The notes beneath the pieces were generated by a model. It had not been told where the DNA came from and ran no database searches. It saw only the letters and a list, made by a program, of their open reading frames with translations. Source: Verrucomicrobiaceae bacterium (GTDB lineage Bacteria; Verrucomicrobiota; Verrucomicrobiia; Verrucomicrobiales; Verrucomicrobiaceae). Taken from it: DNA of 64,000 nt. Numbering within the stretch: position 1 is the first letter of the stretch; every line of letters begins with the position of its first letter. The stretch spans positions 310,001 through 374,000 of the forward strand of contig JAIXSY010000042.1 of the NCBI GenBank assembly GCA_027484445.1, given 5' to 3'. Made by a program: the position numbers and the translations under genes. Below are positions 40,664 to 50,227 of this stretch, in pieces.

Positions 40664-42676
40664 TTACCAGCCGCCGCGCACGTTCCACTTTTCCATCAGG
40701 TCTTGAGGCAGCTCGGTGATGAAGCGGCTGGGTTTCATCAGAATATCACCGTCTCGTGCCTGATGATTGATCACCGGATAACAGAGGTAGAGTTCATCCT
40801 TGGCTCTCGTGACGGTGACGTAGAACAGGCGACGCTCTTCTTCGATGCCTAGGTCGCTTTCTTCCACAGCTCGGGCGTGGGGGAACATGCCATCCGCTAC
40901 CCAGATGGCAAAGACGCTGTGCCACTCGAGGCCTTTGGCTTGATGGGCGGTGGTGAGCGTCACGGCTTCACGATCCTGCTCCTGATCTGGCTTGTCTCCA
41001 GTATCCACACCGCTCAGCAAGCTCAGCTGGCTAAGAAACTCCAGGGGATCCGTGAAGCGGCTGGAGTAGTTGCTCAGTTGCTCCAGGTCTTGTTCACGTT
41101 GGTCAGCGTTCTTGAACTTCGCGCGCATGTAGTCCTGATACACACCCTCATAGATGCTGCGGATCATTTCCGGGGGTGTAGTGGTTTTGCCATCGACGAT
41201 GAGCTCGTCGAGCGTGTAGGCGAACTGATCCCAGGTCTCTCGTGCTTTTTTTGGCACAGGCATCGGAATGAGCAGGTCGCTAAACTTTCCCGTCATTACC
41301 TCGGCGCTCGCGGCATCTGTTTTGAGCCAAGCATTCCAGAGCTTGGTCGCGCTGGCACCGCCGACTCCAGGAATGAGCTTCACCATGCGCATGAAGCTGA
41401 CTTCATCCCGCCGGTTGACCGCGAATTTCATGAACGCCGCGATGTCCTTCACATGCGCCTGCTCAAAGAAGCGAAGCCCGCTGGTGATCTGAAAAGGGAT
41501 GCCGCGGCTCGTCAGCTCCATCTGTAGCTCCATGCTGTGGAAATGAGCGCGATAGAGTACTGCGATTTCATTTAGAGATACGCCTTCTTCATCCTGAAGT
41601 TCCAAGATGCGTTGGGCCACGAATGAGGCCTGAGCACTGCCACTGTCCAGGGGCACGAGTGCGGGCAGGAGGCCCTTTTCACCGCGTGAGGACTGGAGAT
41701 TTTTTCGAATCTGGGCGCGATTGTTGGCAATGCTGGCGTTGGCCAGATTCAGCACCTCAGGCACGCTGCGGTAGTTGACCTCAATCTTGAACACACGTGC
41801 TTTGGGCCAGTGTTCGTGGAAGTTGAGGATGTTGGTCACATCCGCTCCCCGCCAGGAGTAGATGCTCTGCGCATCATCACCGACCACCATGAGATTGCCA
41901 TCCGCGCCGGTGAGCATCTCAATGAATTCACACTGGAGCCGATTGGTGTCCTGGTACTCATCCACAAGGACAAACTCGAATTGCCGCTGGTAGCGCTCCA
42001 AGAGATCAGGATTCTCTTTCAGCAAGCGAACGGATTGAGTCAGCAGGTCATCGAAATCCATGCTGTTCGTCTCCACTTTCTTCTGCTGGTAAAGCTCACG
42101 CAGACGAGTGATGGGCTCGATGATCTTATCAAAGTAGGGGTAACGCGTGGTGATGATCTCTTCGACCGGGGTGCAGGTGTTGTCCGCCATCGAAAAGATG
42201 TCACCGATGACCTCGGCTTTGGGAAAGCGGAAGCCAGTGGTATCAATGCCACTGTTCGCCACCACAGTTTCGAGGAGGTCCTTTTGATCCTCGCGATCCA
42301 TGATGGAAAAACCTTTGCGATAGCCAAGCCGCTCCGCATTCCAGCGCAGGAATTTGTTACCGATGCTATGGAATGTTCCGCCCCAGAGGCGCTGGGTATC
42401 GACCTGAACCAGCGTATTGACTCGTTCCAGCATCTCGCGCGCTGCTTTGTTGGTGAAGGTGAGTAGCAAGATTTGCTCGGGCAGCACGCCATTGTCCAGC
42501 AGCCAAGCCACACGGTAAGTGAGCGTGCGCGTTTTGCCAGAACCTGCTCCGGCGATGACCAGCGTCTGCCCTGGCGGTGCGGTCACTGCGGCGTGCTGCT
42601 GCTCATTGAGCTCTGCCTTGTAATGGATGCGCGGCGTGGCGGACGGGGCAGTGTGCAGCGTGTATTCGCGTGGCAT
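40664..42676 (-). CDS. UvrD/PcrA/Rep-family ATP-dependent DNA helicase
   Basis: Superfamily 1A 3'-5' helicase of 670 aa that unwinds DNA during repair and replication restart. Motifs: Q-motif LNEQQHAAV, Walker A AGAGSGKT (near 42-49), LLLTFTNKAAREM (Ia), VDEYQDTN (II), GDDAQSIYSWRGAD (III), VNYRSVPEVLNLAN (IV), TTAHQAKGLEWHSVF (V), RRLFYVTVTRAKDEL (VI). It lacks the longer PcrA/UvrD C-terminal tail and is near Rep in length. Monocistronic by layout; the IspA-type gene starts divergently 103 bases away. Confidence 0.94.
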   Translation of the reverse strand: MPREYTLHTAPSATPRIHYKAELNEQQHAAVTAPPGQTLVIAGAGSGKTRTLTYRVAWLLDNGVLPEQILLLTFTNKAAREMLERVNTLVQVDTQRLWGGTFHSIGNKFLRWNAERLGYRKGFSIMDREDQKDLLETVVANSGIDTTGFRFPKAEVIGDIFSMADNTCTPVEEIITTRYPYFDKIIEPITRLRELYQQKKVETNSMDFDDLLTQSVRLLKENPDLLERYQRQFEFVLVDEYQDTNRLQCEFIEMLTGADGNLMVVGDDAQSIYSWRGADVTNILNFHEHWPKARVFKIEVNYRSVPEVLNLANASIANNRAQIRKNLQSSRGEKGLLPALVPLDSGSAQASFVAQRILELQDEEGVSLNEIAVLYRAHFHSMELQMELTSRGIPFQITSGLRFFEQAHVKDIAAFMKFAVNRRDEVSFMRMVKLIPGVGGASATKLWNAWLKTDAASAEVMTGKFSDLLIPMPVPKKARETWDQFAYTLDELIVDGKTTTPPEMIRSIYEGVYQDYMRAKFKNADQREQDLEQLSNYSSRFTDPLEFLSQLSLLSGVDTGDKPDQEQDREAVTLTTAHQAKGLEWHSVFAIWVADGMFPHARAVEESDLGIEEERRLFYVTVTRAKDELYLCYPVINHQARDGDILMKPSRFITELPQDLMEKWNVRGGW

Positions 42677-42779
42677 GAGGGAGGGCGGGAAGGAAAAGAG
42701 ATACGTTAGATTTTAGATTTGTGGGGTTGAAAGGATTGCGCAAGCACTGCGAAACTATTGTTTCCGCCTTTTTCCCGAC

Positions 42780-43664
42780 ATGTCTGATCTGAAAACCTAC
42801 CTCGCCGAGCGCTGTGCTTGGATTGATGCTCATTTGGACCGCCTGATTCCTTCGGCAGAGACTCCGCCCACGACGATTCATCGTGCCATGCGTCACAGTG
42901 TCTTCGCCGGTGGCAAACGTCTGCGGCCCATACTTTGCGTCGCCGCAGCAGAGGCCTGTGGTGGCTCAGCAGACGTAGCAGTGCCTGCGGCTTGTGCGGT
43001 GGAGTGTCTGCACACCTATTCACTGATTCACGATGATCTGCCGAGTATGGACAATGACGACTTCCGCCGTGGTGTTCCGACGTGTCACAAGGTCTATGGC
43101 GATGGGATTGCTGTTTTGGCGGGGGATGCGCTGCAAGCGCTAGCTTTTGAGCTTGTGGCCCTAACTTCGGTGGTGTCACATCACACCACTGCTGCTCTCG
43201 TGCGTGAACTCGCGGTCACCGCTGGCAGTCTGCATCTGGTGGGGGGACAGGTGGCCGATCTGGAGGGGGAAGGGAAAAAACTGCCGCTCGAGGCACTGCG
43301 CTTCATTCACGAAAACAAAACGGCCGCCTTGCTCACCACGAGTTTGAAGCTGGGTGGCATGAGCGCGGACGCGCGCTCGGATGAGATGCAGGCTCTTCAT
43401 GATTTTGGCATGGCCACAGGGCTTGCCTTTCAGATCATCGACGACATTCTGGACGTGACGCAGACGAGCGAAAAGCTGGGCAAGAGCGCTGGCAAAGATC
43501 TGATTTCGGAAAAAAGCACTTACCCAGCGCTGATCGGCCTCGAAGCATCACGCCAGGAGGCACGGCGACTCACTCAGGTGGCGCACGATGCTCTCCAGGT
43601 GTTCGGCACACAGGGGCAGCGACTCAGGGAGCTGGCTGATTACTTGCTCGATCGGGAGTTTTGA
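42780..43664 (+). CDS. ispA: Short-chain polyprenyl diphosphate synthase (farnesyl/geranylgeranyl type)
   Basis: Trans-prenyl synthase of 294 aa that condenses isopentenyl diphosphate with allylic diphosphates to make farnesyl or geranylgeranyl diphosphate. The first Asp-rich motif is DDLPSMDND (D85, D86, D91) with the two-residue insertion of bacterial type II FPP synthases, and the second is DDILD near 222. GGKRLRP, GQVADLEG and STYPALIGLE are also in place. The last 41 bases overlap the end of the convergent kinase gene. Confidence 0.93.
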   Translation: MSDLKTYLAERCAWIDAHLDRLIPSAETPPTTIHRAMRHSVFAGGKRLRPILCVAAAEACGGSADVAVPAACAVECLHTYSLIHDDLPSMDNDDFRRGVPTCHKVYGDGIAVLAGDALQALAFELVALTSVVSHHTTAALVRELAVTAGSLHLVGGQVADLEGEGKKLPLEALRFIHENKTAALLTTSLKLGGMSADARSDEMQALHDFGMATGLAFQIIDDILDVTQTSEKLGKSAGKDLISEKSTYPALIGLEASRQEARRLTQVAHDALQVFGTQGQRLRELADYLLDREF

Positions 43665-45648
43665 TCTGAGACGCATTCGTTTTCTGACGCTTGAGCAGCA
43701 CCAGGGCGGTTGTCTCTGGATTCTCTTGAGTCCAATGGCCTCCCCAACTGGGCAGCATCATCACGGCCATTCGCGTCGCACGGGGGCGGGTGTCCAGGTG
43801 AAATTTGCGGGTGAGGGTCTTGTTGGGCGCTCCAGGGGTCAAAACACTGCTCAAGGACCAGCCATGGCCCGTTTCATCGCTCACCAAGCTGCGAGGGCCA
43901 TGGATCTGCACCCATTGACGGTCAAAAACCTGAATTCGTCGGCCTGAGGGTGATAACCACGCAATCCGCCCCTGCCGTTCATCCAAAGAAAAGGGAATGA
44001 AGGGAGCGCTGGAGGTGTCTTTGAGTTGATCTGAACAGATCAAGACGCGGTGATCACCCGGTGACATTAGCATGGATGGACTGCCTCTCGTCTTGAGGTC
44101 TCCGATTCGAGTGCGCCATGTGCCACTTGGGTTCATGAAGACAAACTGCCAGCCTGTGAGATCCACGACAGTATCACCGTCGTTTCTCAGTTCGATCCAG
44201 TCGGGCATGGAGCCATCGGGGCCTAGTGGCTGACTTTGATTGATCGGCTGTATCTCTGACAAAACAATCTTGTCCTTGTCTGAATCAGGCATCCAATGAG
44301 CATAGGTCCAGGGGGATTGATCGGCCCAGACAAAGGCATCATTTGCTCCTGTTTTGCTGATGCCGCCTAGCCAAATGGATTCGGTGATATTCATCTCAGA
44401 GAGCACCTTCTGCAATCTGGCGGCTTCTTCGGTAGAATGGATGCTAGCGAGTTCATATTCTTTGAGCTTTTGGCTCTGAGAATACGCAGTATCCCAGGTC
44501 ATGGGGATATTGAGGAGAGTGAACTGGTCATCAATCTTCACCAGCATCTCCGATATGCTTTTTGCCAGTGCAGTCGTTCGTGCCTTTTGCCGTCGCACCA
44601 TGTTCTCCAGTTCATCCAGCAGATAGATCATGCAGATCGTGATGATCACGGTCGTCATCATCGAAACGATGGGGCGCTGGCTGATGGTGTGAGAGAGGAC
44701 GGGGGTCGATAGCCTTTTTGCCACCTTTCGTAGGCTCGCTGACATATCGACCGCGCTTTCGGGGCGGCAATCTGGGTCAGGGTCCATGGCTTGCAGGATG
44801 ATTTTATCAACCATGCTCGGCACTTCAGCGACTTTGGATGGAGCCTTCAGCGGAACGCTGGGCAGCTTGCCTGTCAGCATTTCATACAGAGTGACCCCCA
44901 AGCTGTAAACATCTGCACGACCATCCACGACGGCGCCGGGTTTCATCTGCTCTGGTGCGGAATACACGGGAGTGCCGACTCTCAACATCCGCCCTCTGGG
45001 GGTGAGGGACGGTTTTCCCAACTGAAGCCCCTGTGCGAGGCCGAAGTCAGCGACGCGGACGCTATCGCTATCATCAATGAGGATGTTCGTGGGCTTGATG
45101 TCACGATGAATGACACCACGGTCATGAGCGAATTGCAGACCATCACACACTTGCGCGGCAATCTTGAATGCACGCACAGGCTTCAGTGCACCTTCTCGCT
45201 TGAGCATTTCTAAAAGAGAAATGCCCTCCACATACTCCATCACGATGTAAAGCAGCCCCAGTTCACTACGACCGAAGTCATAAATTGCCACCACGTTGGG
45301 ATGCTGAAGCCGTGCGAGCAGGCGGGCCTCACTTTGAAAAATATCCACAAAAAGGGGGTCTTCACCCAAGTCAGGTGGCAGCACTTTGATGGCGACTTTT
45401 CGGTCCAGTGAAGTCTGCGTGGCGCTATAAACAGCACCCATTCCCCCGCGGTCAATGAAGGCAAAATCGCGGTAGCCAGGAAAGTAAGGCTCCAAATCCT
45501 CAGCCAAGGGGGGGTGCCAATCCGTCGTCTCATCACTGCTCAGTGCAGCTTCGATCAGGCCTAGCGGGCTCAATCCTGCCATCACTTTGGCATCCTTTGG
45601 CTCGGTGCTTTTGCCATTTGAATCAGACGACAAGGACGTAGGAGTCAT
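43624..45648 (-). CDS. Membrane Ser/Thr protein kinase with C-type-lectin-like and lamin-tail extracytoplasmic domains
   Basis: Hanks-type receptor kinase of 674 aa. The kinase domain spans about 60-312: RGGMGAVY (G loop), K88 in VAIKVL, HRDIKPTN with D183, DFG at 201-203, and SAPEQM. A transmembrane helix (327-344) separates it from the outer part, which holds a region like a C-type lectin fold (about 370-450: TWDTAYSQSQ, IHSTEEA, WLGG, WAD) and then a lamin-tail domain (about 455-640: LSEIQPIN, PDWIELRN, LTGWQFV). The outer domains may sense a sugar or surface ligand. It stands divergently to an ECF sigma gene, 185 bases apart, the arrangement known for kinase-linked ECF sigma factors in the PVC bacteria. 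Confidence 0.9.
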   Translation of the reverse strand: MTPTSLSSDSNGKSTEPKDAKVMAGLSPLGLIEAALSSDETTDWHPPLAEDLEPYFPGYRDFAFIDRGGMGAVYSATQTSLDRKVAIKVLPPDLGEDPLFVDIFQSEARLLARLQHPNVVAIYDFGRSELGLLYIVMEYVEGISLLEMLKREGALKPVRAFKIAAQVCDGLQFAHDRGVIHRDIKPTNILIDDSDSVRVADFGLAQGLQLGKPSLTPRGRMLRVGTPVYSAPEQMKPGAVVDGRADVYSLGVTLYEMLTGKLPSVPLKAPSKVAEVPSMVDKIILQAMDPDPDCRPESAVDMSASLRKVAKRLSTPVLSHTISQRPIVSMMTTVIITICMIYLLDELENMVRRQKARTTALAKSISEMLVKIDDQFTLLNIPMTWDTAYSQSQKLKEYELASIHSTEEAARLQKVLSEMNITESIWLGGISKTGANDAFVWADQSPWTYAHWMPDSDKDKIVLSEIQPINQSQPLGPDGSMPDWIELRNDGDTVVDLTGWQFVFMNPSGTWRTRIGDLKTRGSPSMLMSPGDHRVLICSDQLKDTSSAPFIPFSLDERQGRIAWLSPSGRRIQVFDRQWVQIHGPRSLVSDETGHGWSLSSVLTPGAPNKTLTRKFHLDTRPRATRMAVMMLPSWGGHWTQENPETTALVLLKRQKTNASQIKTPDRASNQPAP

Positions 45649-45832
45649 GGGTTGAGGGTTGTGCTTCGTTGGGGGGCACCAAGCTCATCTCCGAGCTGGC
45701 TGCGCTCCAATTTAAACTTTCGAGAATCAAATGTGACAAAATCAATTTCAGGATTTGCTTCAACTTGTTGAAATCGTTCTTAGCGAAGTTGTTTTTCCGA
45801 CGAAGATGACGGTAGTTTTTCGAAATCATCCC

Positions 45833-46582
45833 ATGTCCGGCAGAAATCAGACCCAGATAGGCACCTTTCCTCAGACTCGTTGGAGCATTGTCATGGCTGT
45901 GCGTGATGGTAAGGACCGCACAGCTCTTGGAGATGCTTTGGAGTCCCTGTGTCGCATTTATTGGCGCCCCATTTATTCCTATGCTCGCTTCCAGGGCATC
46001 GCCCCGGCGGACGCTGAAGATTTGACGCAGAGTTTTTTCAGCTTTGTTCTAGAAAAAGACCTTTTTGCGAGTGCAGACTCAGAATTGGGCAAAATGCGGA
46101 ACTATCTGCTGACCGCTTTTGGGCGCCACATCAAGCACTGGCAACGCCAGGCTGGGGCACTCAAACGGGGAGGCGGCAGGGAGATGCTCTCCTTGGAGGC
46201 CTCTTTGGCAGAGGATGAGATCACCATTCACGTGCCTGATCCTCGCACACCTGAGTCAGCTTATCAGCGCTTGTGTGCGCTCAGGTTGATCGAGTCTGCC
46301 GTGGATCAGTTGGCCGCAGAGCAGACTGCGGCTGGCAAGGCGGCCTTGTTCGCAGCTTTACGGCCTCGTCTGGACCCCACGCAGGCAGCTTCTGGCAGCG
46401 ATGCTGAGCTGGCTCAGCATTTGGGGCTTTCTCATGATGCAGTTCGTCAGAACGTCTCGCGTCTGCGAAAGCGTTTCCGTGAGATTTTGAAAGAATTGGT
46501 GGCATCGACACTAGTCACGCCGACGGAAGAAGCCGTGCAGGAAGAGCTAGCCGCGCTGCGGGATGCCCTCTCCATGCATTGA
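45833..46582 (+). CDS. ECF-type sigma-70 family RNA polymerase sigma factor
   Basis: Sigma factor of about 249 aa. It opens with TRWSIVMAVRDG, typical of Verrucomicrobiota and Planctomycetota ECF factors, then region 2 (YARFQGIAPADAEDLTQSFFSF.., RNYLLTAFGRHIKHWQR) and region 4 (ELAQHLGLSHDAVRQNVSRLRKRFREIL). No anti-sigma gene is adjacent; the divergent membrane Ser/Thr kinase is the likely partner, controlling it by phosphorylation. The next gene in the same direction, 122 bases on, is the first of the secretion operon, so that operon is the obvious candidate target. ATG 45833 fits the family; 45806 is an alternative. Confidence 0.88.
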   Translation: MSGRNQTQIGTFPQTRWSIVMAVRDGKDRTALGDALESLCRIYWRPIYSYARFQGIAPADAEDLTQSFFSFVLEKDLFASADSELGKMRNYLLTAFGRHIKHWQRQAGALKRGGGREMLSLEASLAEDEITIHVPDPRTPESAYQRLCALRLIESAVDQLAAEQTAAGKAALFAALRPRLDPTQAASGSDAELAQHLGLSHDAVRQNVSRLRKRFREILKELVASTLVTPTEEAVQEELAALRDALSMH

Positions 46583-46704
46583 AGAATGCAGGCACGAAGA
46601 AAAATCTGTCACAGTTCAAATCCCCCAGGCTATTAGTCGCTAGCAAGTGGTCCATACCCGCGAGCTAAAACACTCAAACACAACTCAAAAACCAAAATCT
46701 GTTC

Positions 46705-47022
46705 ATGAATCCTATCGCCATTTCTACCCTCGGCACCAACATTCTGCGCTTCACTATGCCACTCGCTCAGACGAATGAGACGTCTCTTGCTGGTCAGATG
46801 AGTGGTATTGTTAACATCCTGAACATGGTGGGCCTCGTGCTTGCCTTCGGTGGACTCCTTTTCGCAGCTGTCATGTTCATGATGGGGCAGACTGAGCGTG
46901 TCCTTTACGGTCTGGTTGGTGCTGGCATTGGTGGTCTTTCCTTCATCATCGTGAAGGTCATGTTTAACAGCGCAGGTGGCTCCGACAACATTGAAGAAAT
47001 CAACATGGGCGGCACCAACTGA
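46705..47022 (+). CDS. virB2: VirB2/TrbC-like pilin subunit of a T4SS
   Basis: Small protein of 105 aa with two hydrophobic helices (about 32-60 and 68-88: VGLVLAFGGLLFAAVMFMMG and GLVGAGIGGLSFIIVKVMF) joined by a short polar loop, TERVLY, the two-helix hairpin of VirB2/TrbC pilins. The N-terminal 25 residues could be a leader peptide. It is first in a 16-gene run and is followed by two RNA hairpins. The role is to form the extracellular pilus or the lining of the channel. The call rests on the topology and on the order with VirB3- and VirB4-like genes. Confidence 0.8.
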   Translation: MNPIAISTLGTNILRFTMPLAQTNETSLAGQMSGIVNILNMVGLVLAFGGLLFAAVMFMMGQTERVLYGLVGAGIGGLSFIIVKVMFNSAGGSDNIEEINMGGTN

Positions 47023-47034
47023 TCGTGCGATCTC

Positions 47035-47052
47035 GTGTGCGCATTAGCACAC
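47035..47052 (+). other. Small RNA hairpin after virB2
   Basis: GTGTGC and GCACAC form a 6-bp stem with a 6-base loop, 13 bases after the virB2 stop and before the larger UUCG hairpin. No T-run follows. Confidence 0.55.
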
Positions 47053-47070
47053 ATTGCCCCCTCTCAATCT

Positions 47071-47103
47071 CTGGCAGTGCCGATCTTCGGATCGGCCTGC
47101 CAG
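47071..47103 (+). promoter_or_regulatory. UUCG-tetraloop hairpin between virB2 and virB3
   Basis: CTGGCAG, one bulged T, GCCGATC, loop TTCG, GATCGGC, CTGCCAG: 14 base pairs with one bulge and the very stable C(UUCG)G loop. No T-run follows, so it is not a classic terminator; it may protect the upstream pilin mRNA or attenuate downstream expression. Confidence 0.75.
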
Positions 47104-47134
47104 AACAGGAGAGACAATTACATCTCAATTACTT

Positions 47135-47515
47135 ATGGAAAATCAGCAAGGCATTCGCCTTCACGAGACCAATGAAGGTCGAGAGGTCCAGCAAGGCATC
47201 GCTGGATTCGAAGGGTTCAATGCTCTCTTTTTTATGGGAGCCCTGACCCTATCCTTGCTGCTATTCCGAAAGTTCGCTGGCGAACAAAATGCCAACATGC
47301 CTTTGGCTATTTTGATCGCATCCATTCCCCTCGTTTTAGTGTCGCTTTATGTCTTCGGTCTGAAACAAGGCAAACCAGCTAGCTATGACGTCGAGCTTGG
47401 CGAATGGTTGATTATCAAAGCCTCAGGTGGGTCTTATTTTTCTCCCAAGCAAGTAGAGCCTCTGGTGCTTGATTGGATTGAAGAACCCAAAAGCAAGGAC
47501 TCTCACCGTATTTGA
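47135..47515 (+). CDS. virB3: VirB3-like T4SS membrane protein
   Basis: Protein of 126 aa with two transmembrane helices (about 27-43 and 51-71) near the N-terminal third and a soluble C-terminal part, the usual VirB3/TrbD layout. It lies directly between the pilin and the VirB4 ATPase, as VirB3 does in most T4SS operons; some systems fuse the two. The open frame extends upstream to 47054, but that part covers the hairpin, so I start at ATG 47135 (MENQQGIRL). The sequence itself is too diverged for a direct family match by eye. Confidence 0.65.
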   Translation: MENQQGIRLHETNEGREVQQGIAGFEGFNALFFMGALTLSLLLFRKFAGEQNANMPLAILIASIPLVLVSLYVFGLKQGKPASYDVELGEWLIIKASGGSYFSPKQVEPLVLDWIEEPKSKDSHRI

Positions 47516-47527
47516 TCCTAACCCCGG

Positions 47528-50227
47528 ATGGCACGTTTCATCAATTCATACCTCGACGAGGATCTTATTATTTATCGCGGCCTTCAGCGTGGAGGTGGTA
47601 TCGGTCGAGGTTACAACATTGAATTGCCTGACACGGAGAACACGGATGCATCGTGGTTGATGTCCTTGGAGGACAATCTGCGTGTTTTGCTCCGCATGAT
47701 TCGTCCCGAACTCCGTCTCCAGGTCGCCTGGAGTGTCGATAGCGATTACCGGAAAGAGCTTGAGCGCTATCGTGAAAAAACGGAAATGTTGCCCCAGGAT
47801 CGCTGGTCCACCCGTCAACGGGAAGAACGCTACCGGCGCTACGATCAGAAGATCAAAGATCACAAACTGCGTCGCGAACACCTTCAATTCTACTTTACCT
47901 CGCGTGTCGGTGGTAAAGCGATGGGCGGAGGTCGGCAGTATTATGAAGAGCTGTTGCAAGCGGCTAAGCGTGAGCAAAGCGAACTCGAAGAAGCGCTGCG
48001 GCAGCAGTTCGGGAGTCTAGGCGGTCGGGTCATGCCCATGAGCAACATGGATCACTTCGAGTCCTTCTATCGTTATTTCAATCCGAGTGCCTTTGAAAAT
48101 GATGCTCTGAACCTCGACGACATCTACGATCCTAGCAAAACCATCGCTGAGATGTGCTTCAACAGCGAAGCTGCTCCTGTTCGTGGTGGCAGTTCGGCCT
48201 TCAAGATGGATGGCTTTTATCAGGGCATCTGCGTGGTGAAGACCTTGCCGAAGTTCACCTACATCGGCATGATGCGAACGCTGACGCAGCTGGACTTTCT
48301 GGACTACCAAGTCATCTGCAATATCGAAGCAGGTGATGTGGAAAAAGATCGTGTGGCGACCGAAAGCAAGGTGGCTCGATTGGAGCGTGGCAAGCTGACA
48401 CCTTCGCTCGAAGCTACCTTGCAGAAGCTCCGCACCCGTGTGCGGCGTTTAAGCACCAATGAAGTGGTGCCCTACCGCATGCATTTGATCGTCAGGGTTT
48501 GGGATCGAAATGCAGATGCCTGTGCCAGCAAGCTCTCGGCGATTCGCAACAGCATCCTGAAATTGGGTGGCGCTCAGTCTTACGAGCCCACTCTGCCGAC
48601 CAGCGTGCGCAATTACTGGCAGCTTTGCATGCCTGGCTGGACTTGGGCGAATTACAATGATTTCAAGCTGTATGTCGAGGATGTGAATTTGGCTGACATG
48701 CTGCCGATTTCTAGCACACCGACCGGAGATCTCGAAGATGCTGAGGCAATCTACGATGGCCCCAGAGGTGCCTTGGTAGGATGCACGACCTTTGTGGGCA
48801 AGGAAGGCTCGATGCGACCCGAGCACGGCATCATGTTTGGTGCTTCCGGGGCAGGGAAGTCAGTCTTTACCATCGATTTGCTCACGCAGACCGCTCCTTA
48901 TTACGATTACACGGCCATCGTGGAGGAAGGCCTCAGTTACAACCTTTTCACGCGGCTCTATGGTTGCAAGCCAATCATCGTGCAGCCGAATGGAAATCTT
49001 ACCTTCAACTACTTCGATACGCGTGGATTGCCCCTGAGCCCTGACCAGTTGGGCGGGGCCACGTCCATCGCTCATCTGATGGCGGGGCCACCGCCAGATG
49101 TCGATAAGGACCGCATTCGCCAAGCATTGCTCGCCAAACAAATTGAGCGCCTTTACATCGACCAGTATGAAACATGGTCAAATCGCAACGCAGAAGGTCG
49201 ATTTGAGGCAGCAAGACGTGTCATGCTCGCGGACGAATGGCGGAAGAAGCGCTTGCCGCAGGGAACGGTCTTGTCAGATGCATGGCTCGACTTTAAGTCA
49301 GCTCTCATGGAAGGTGAGCCCATGGCCACGGACCTTAGCAATCAATCGCTTGACCCGGCCCGCCTTGAAGATTGCCTCAATGATCCAGGTAGCCTTTGGG
49401 ATTTGATGAGTATGGGCTACACCTTGATGCAACCAGAAGACATGCCCACACACAGCCAATTCGTGGAACTTCTGAACCTAGAAAGTCGGCAAAGAAAAGC
49501 TCACGAAGACATAGGCCTACTTCGAATGCTTTTGGAGCCTTGGAGCCGCAGTGGCCGCTACGGTGCTATTTTGGATGGCGTCAACAATGTCGATCTGAGC
49601 GGCAAGGTCGTGCACTTTGAACTGAGTTACATTCCCGAAAGTGCGAAAGAACTGCGAACGGTAGCTGCCTTCTTGATCACCAATGATCTTCGCAAAGAGA
49701 TCATGAGCAGACCAAGATCCACTCGGAAGCGTGTAATCCTTGAAGAGCTTTCTGCCTTCTTGGCTATGCCAGATGGGGATCGCATCACGCGTGAATACTA
49801 CGAGCGCATGAGAAAATACTCCTGCTGGGTATTCTCCATCATCCAGCAGTTCCAGCGCATCAAGGACCACCCTGTTCGGTCATCGGTGGTCGGTAACTCT
49901 CGCATCATGTTCATGCTGAAGCAGCCTGATCAGCGTGATGTAGAAAGCATGAGCGAAGGCTTCCGCATCCCTAGCGTGACGAAACGCCAAGTCACCAGCT
50001 TCCCGGATCCTTCGGAGATGAAAACCGATCCTTACGGCAGCTTTGTTTATTATCATGAAGCGACTGGCCGTCCACGCATTGCGATTGGCCGTCACCAAGC
50101 TTCCAAAGAAATGATTCTCGCTTCCGCTACATCGGGTGAAGCCTTTGAACGTCAAAACGAACAGCTCAAAGAGTTTGGTGGAGACGCCTACAAAATGATT
50201 CTTAGTCAAGCCAAGTCGAAGAAATGA
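47528..50227 (+). CDS. virB4: VirB4/TraC/TrbE-family T4SS ATPase
   Basis: Inner-membrane-associated ATPase of 899 aa that energises T4SS assembly and transfer. It has the long N-terminal CagE/TrbE/VirB4 region (1-420) and the C-terminal ATPase domain with Walker A GASGAGKSV near 437-445 and Walker B-like RKRVILEELSAF near 733, where the usual DE is EE. The late IIQQF segment also fits. An insertion in the ATPase domain (about 520-680) is longer than in VirB4. It is the best-conserved member of the operon and fixes its identity as a type IV secretion system. The stop overlaps the next start (ATGA). Confidence 0.92.
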   Translation: MARFINSYLDEDLIIYRGLQRGGGIGRGYNIELPDTENTDASWLMSLEDNLRVLLRMIRPELRLQVAWSVDSDYRKELERYREKTEMLPQDRWSTRQREERYRRYDQKIKDHKLRREHLQFYFTSRVGGKAMGGGRQYYEELLQAAKREQSELEEALRQQFGSLGGRVMPMSNMDHFESFYRYFNPSAFENDALNLDDIYDPSKTIAEMCFNSEAAPVRGGSSAFKMDGFYQGICVVKTLPKFTYIGMMRTLTQLDFLDYQVICNIEAGDVEKDRVATESKVARLERGKLTPSLEATLQKLRTRVRRLSTNEVVPYRMHLIVRVWDRNADACASKLSAIRNSILKLGGAQSYEPTLPTSVRNYWQLCMPGWTWANYNDFKLYVEDVNLADMLPISSTPTGDLEDAEAIYDGPRGALVGCTTFVGKEGSMRPEHGIMFGASGAGKSVFTIDLLTQTAPYYDYTAIVEEGLSYNLFTRLYGCKPIIVQPNGNLTFNYFDTRGLPLSPDQLGGATSIAHLMAGPPPDVDKDRIRQALLAKQIERLYIDQYETWSNRNAEGRFEAARRVMLADEWRKKRLPQGTVLSDAWLDFKSALMEGEPMATDLSNQSLDPARLEDCLNDPGSLWDLMSMGYTLMQPEDMPTHSQFVELLNLESRQRKAHEDIGLLRMLLEPWSRSGRYGAILDGVNNVDLSGKVVHFELSYIPESAKELRTVAAFLITNDLRKEIMSRPRSTRKRVILEELSAFLAMPDGDRITREYYERMRKYSCWVFSIIQQFQRIKDHPVRSSVVGNSRIMFMLKQPDQRDVESMSEGFRIPSVTKRQVTSFPDPSEMKTDPYGSFVYYHEATGRPRIAIGRHQASKEMILASATSGEAFERQNEQLKEFGGDAYKMILSQAKSKK

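Noticed and set aside
47025..47134. Upstream part of the virB3 frame and a second short frame here
   Set aside because: This stretch forms two stable hairpins and gives unlikely peptides; ATG 47135 is a better start.
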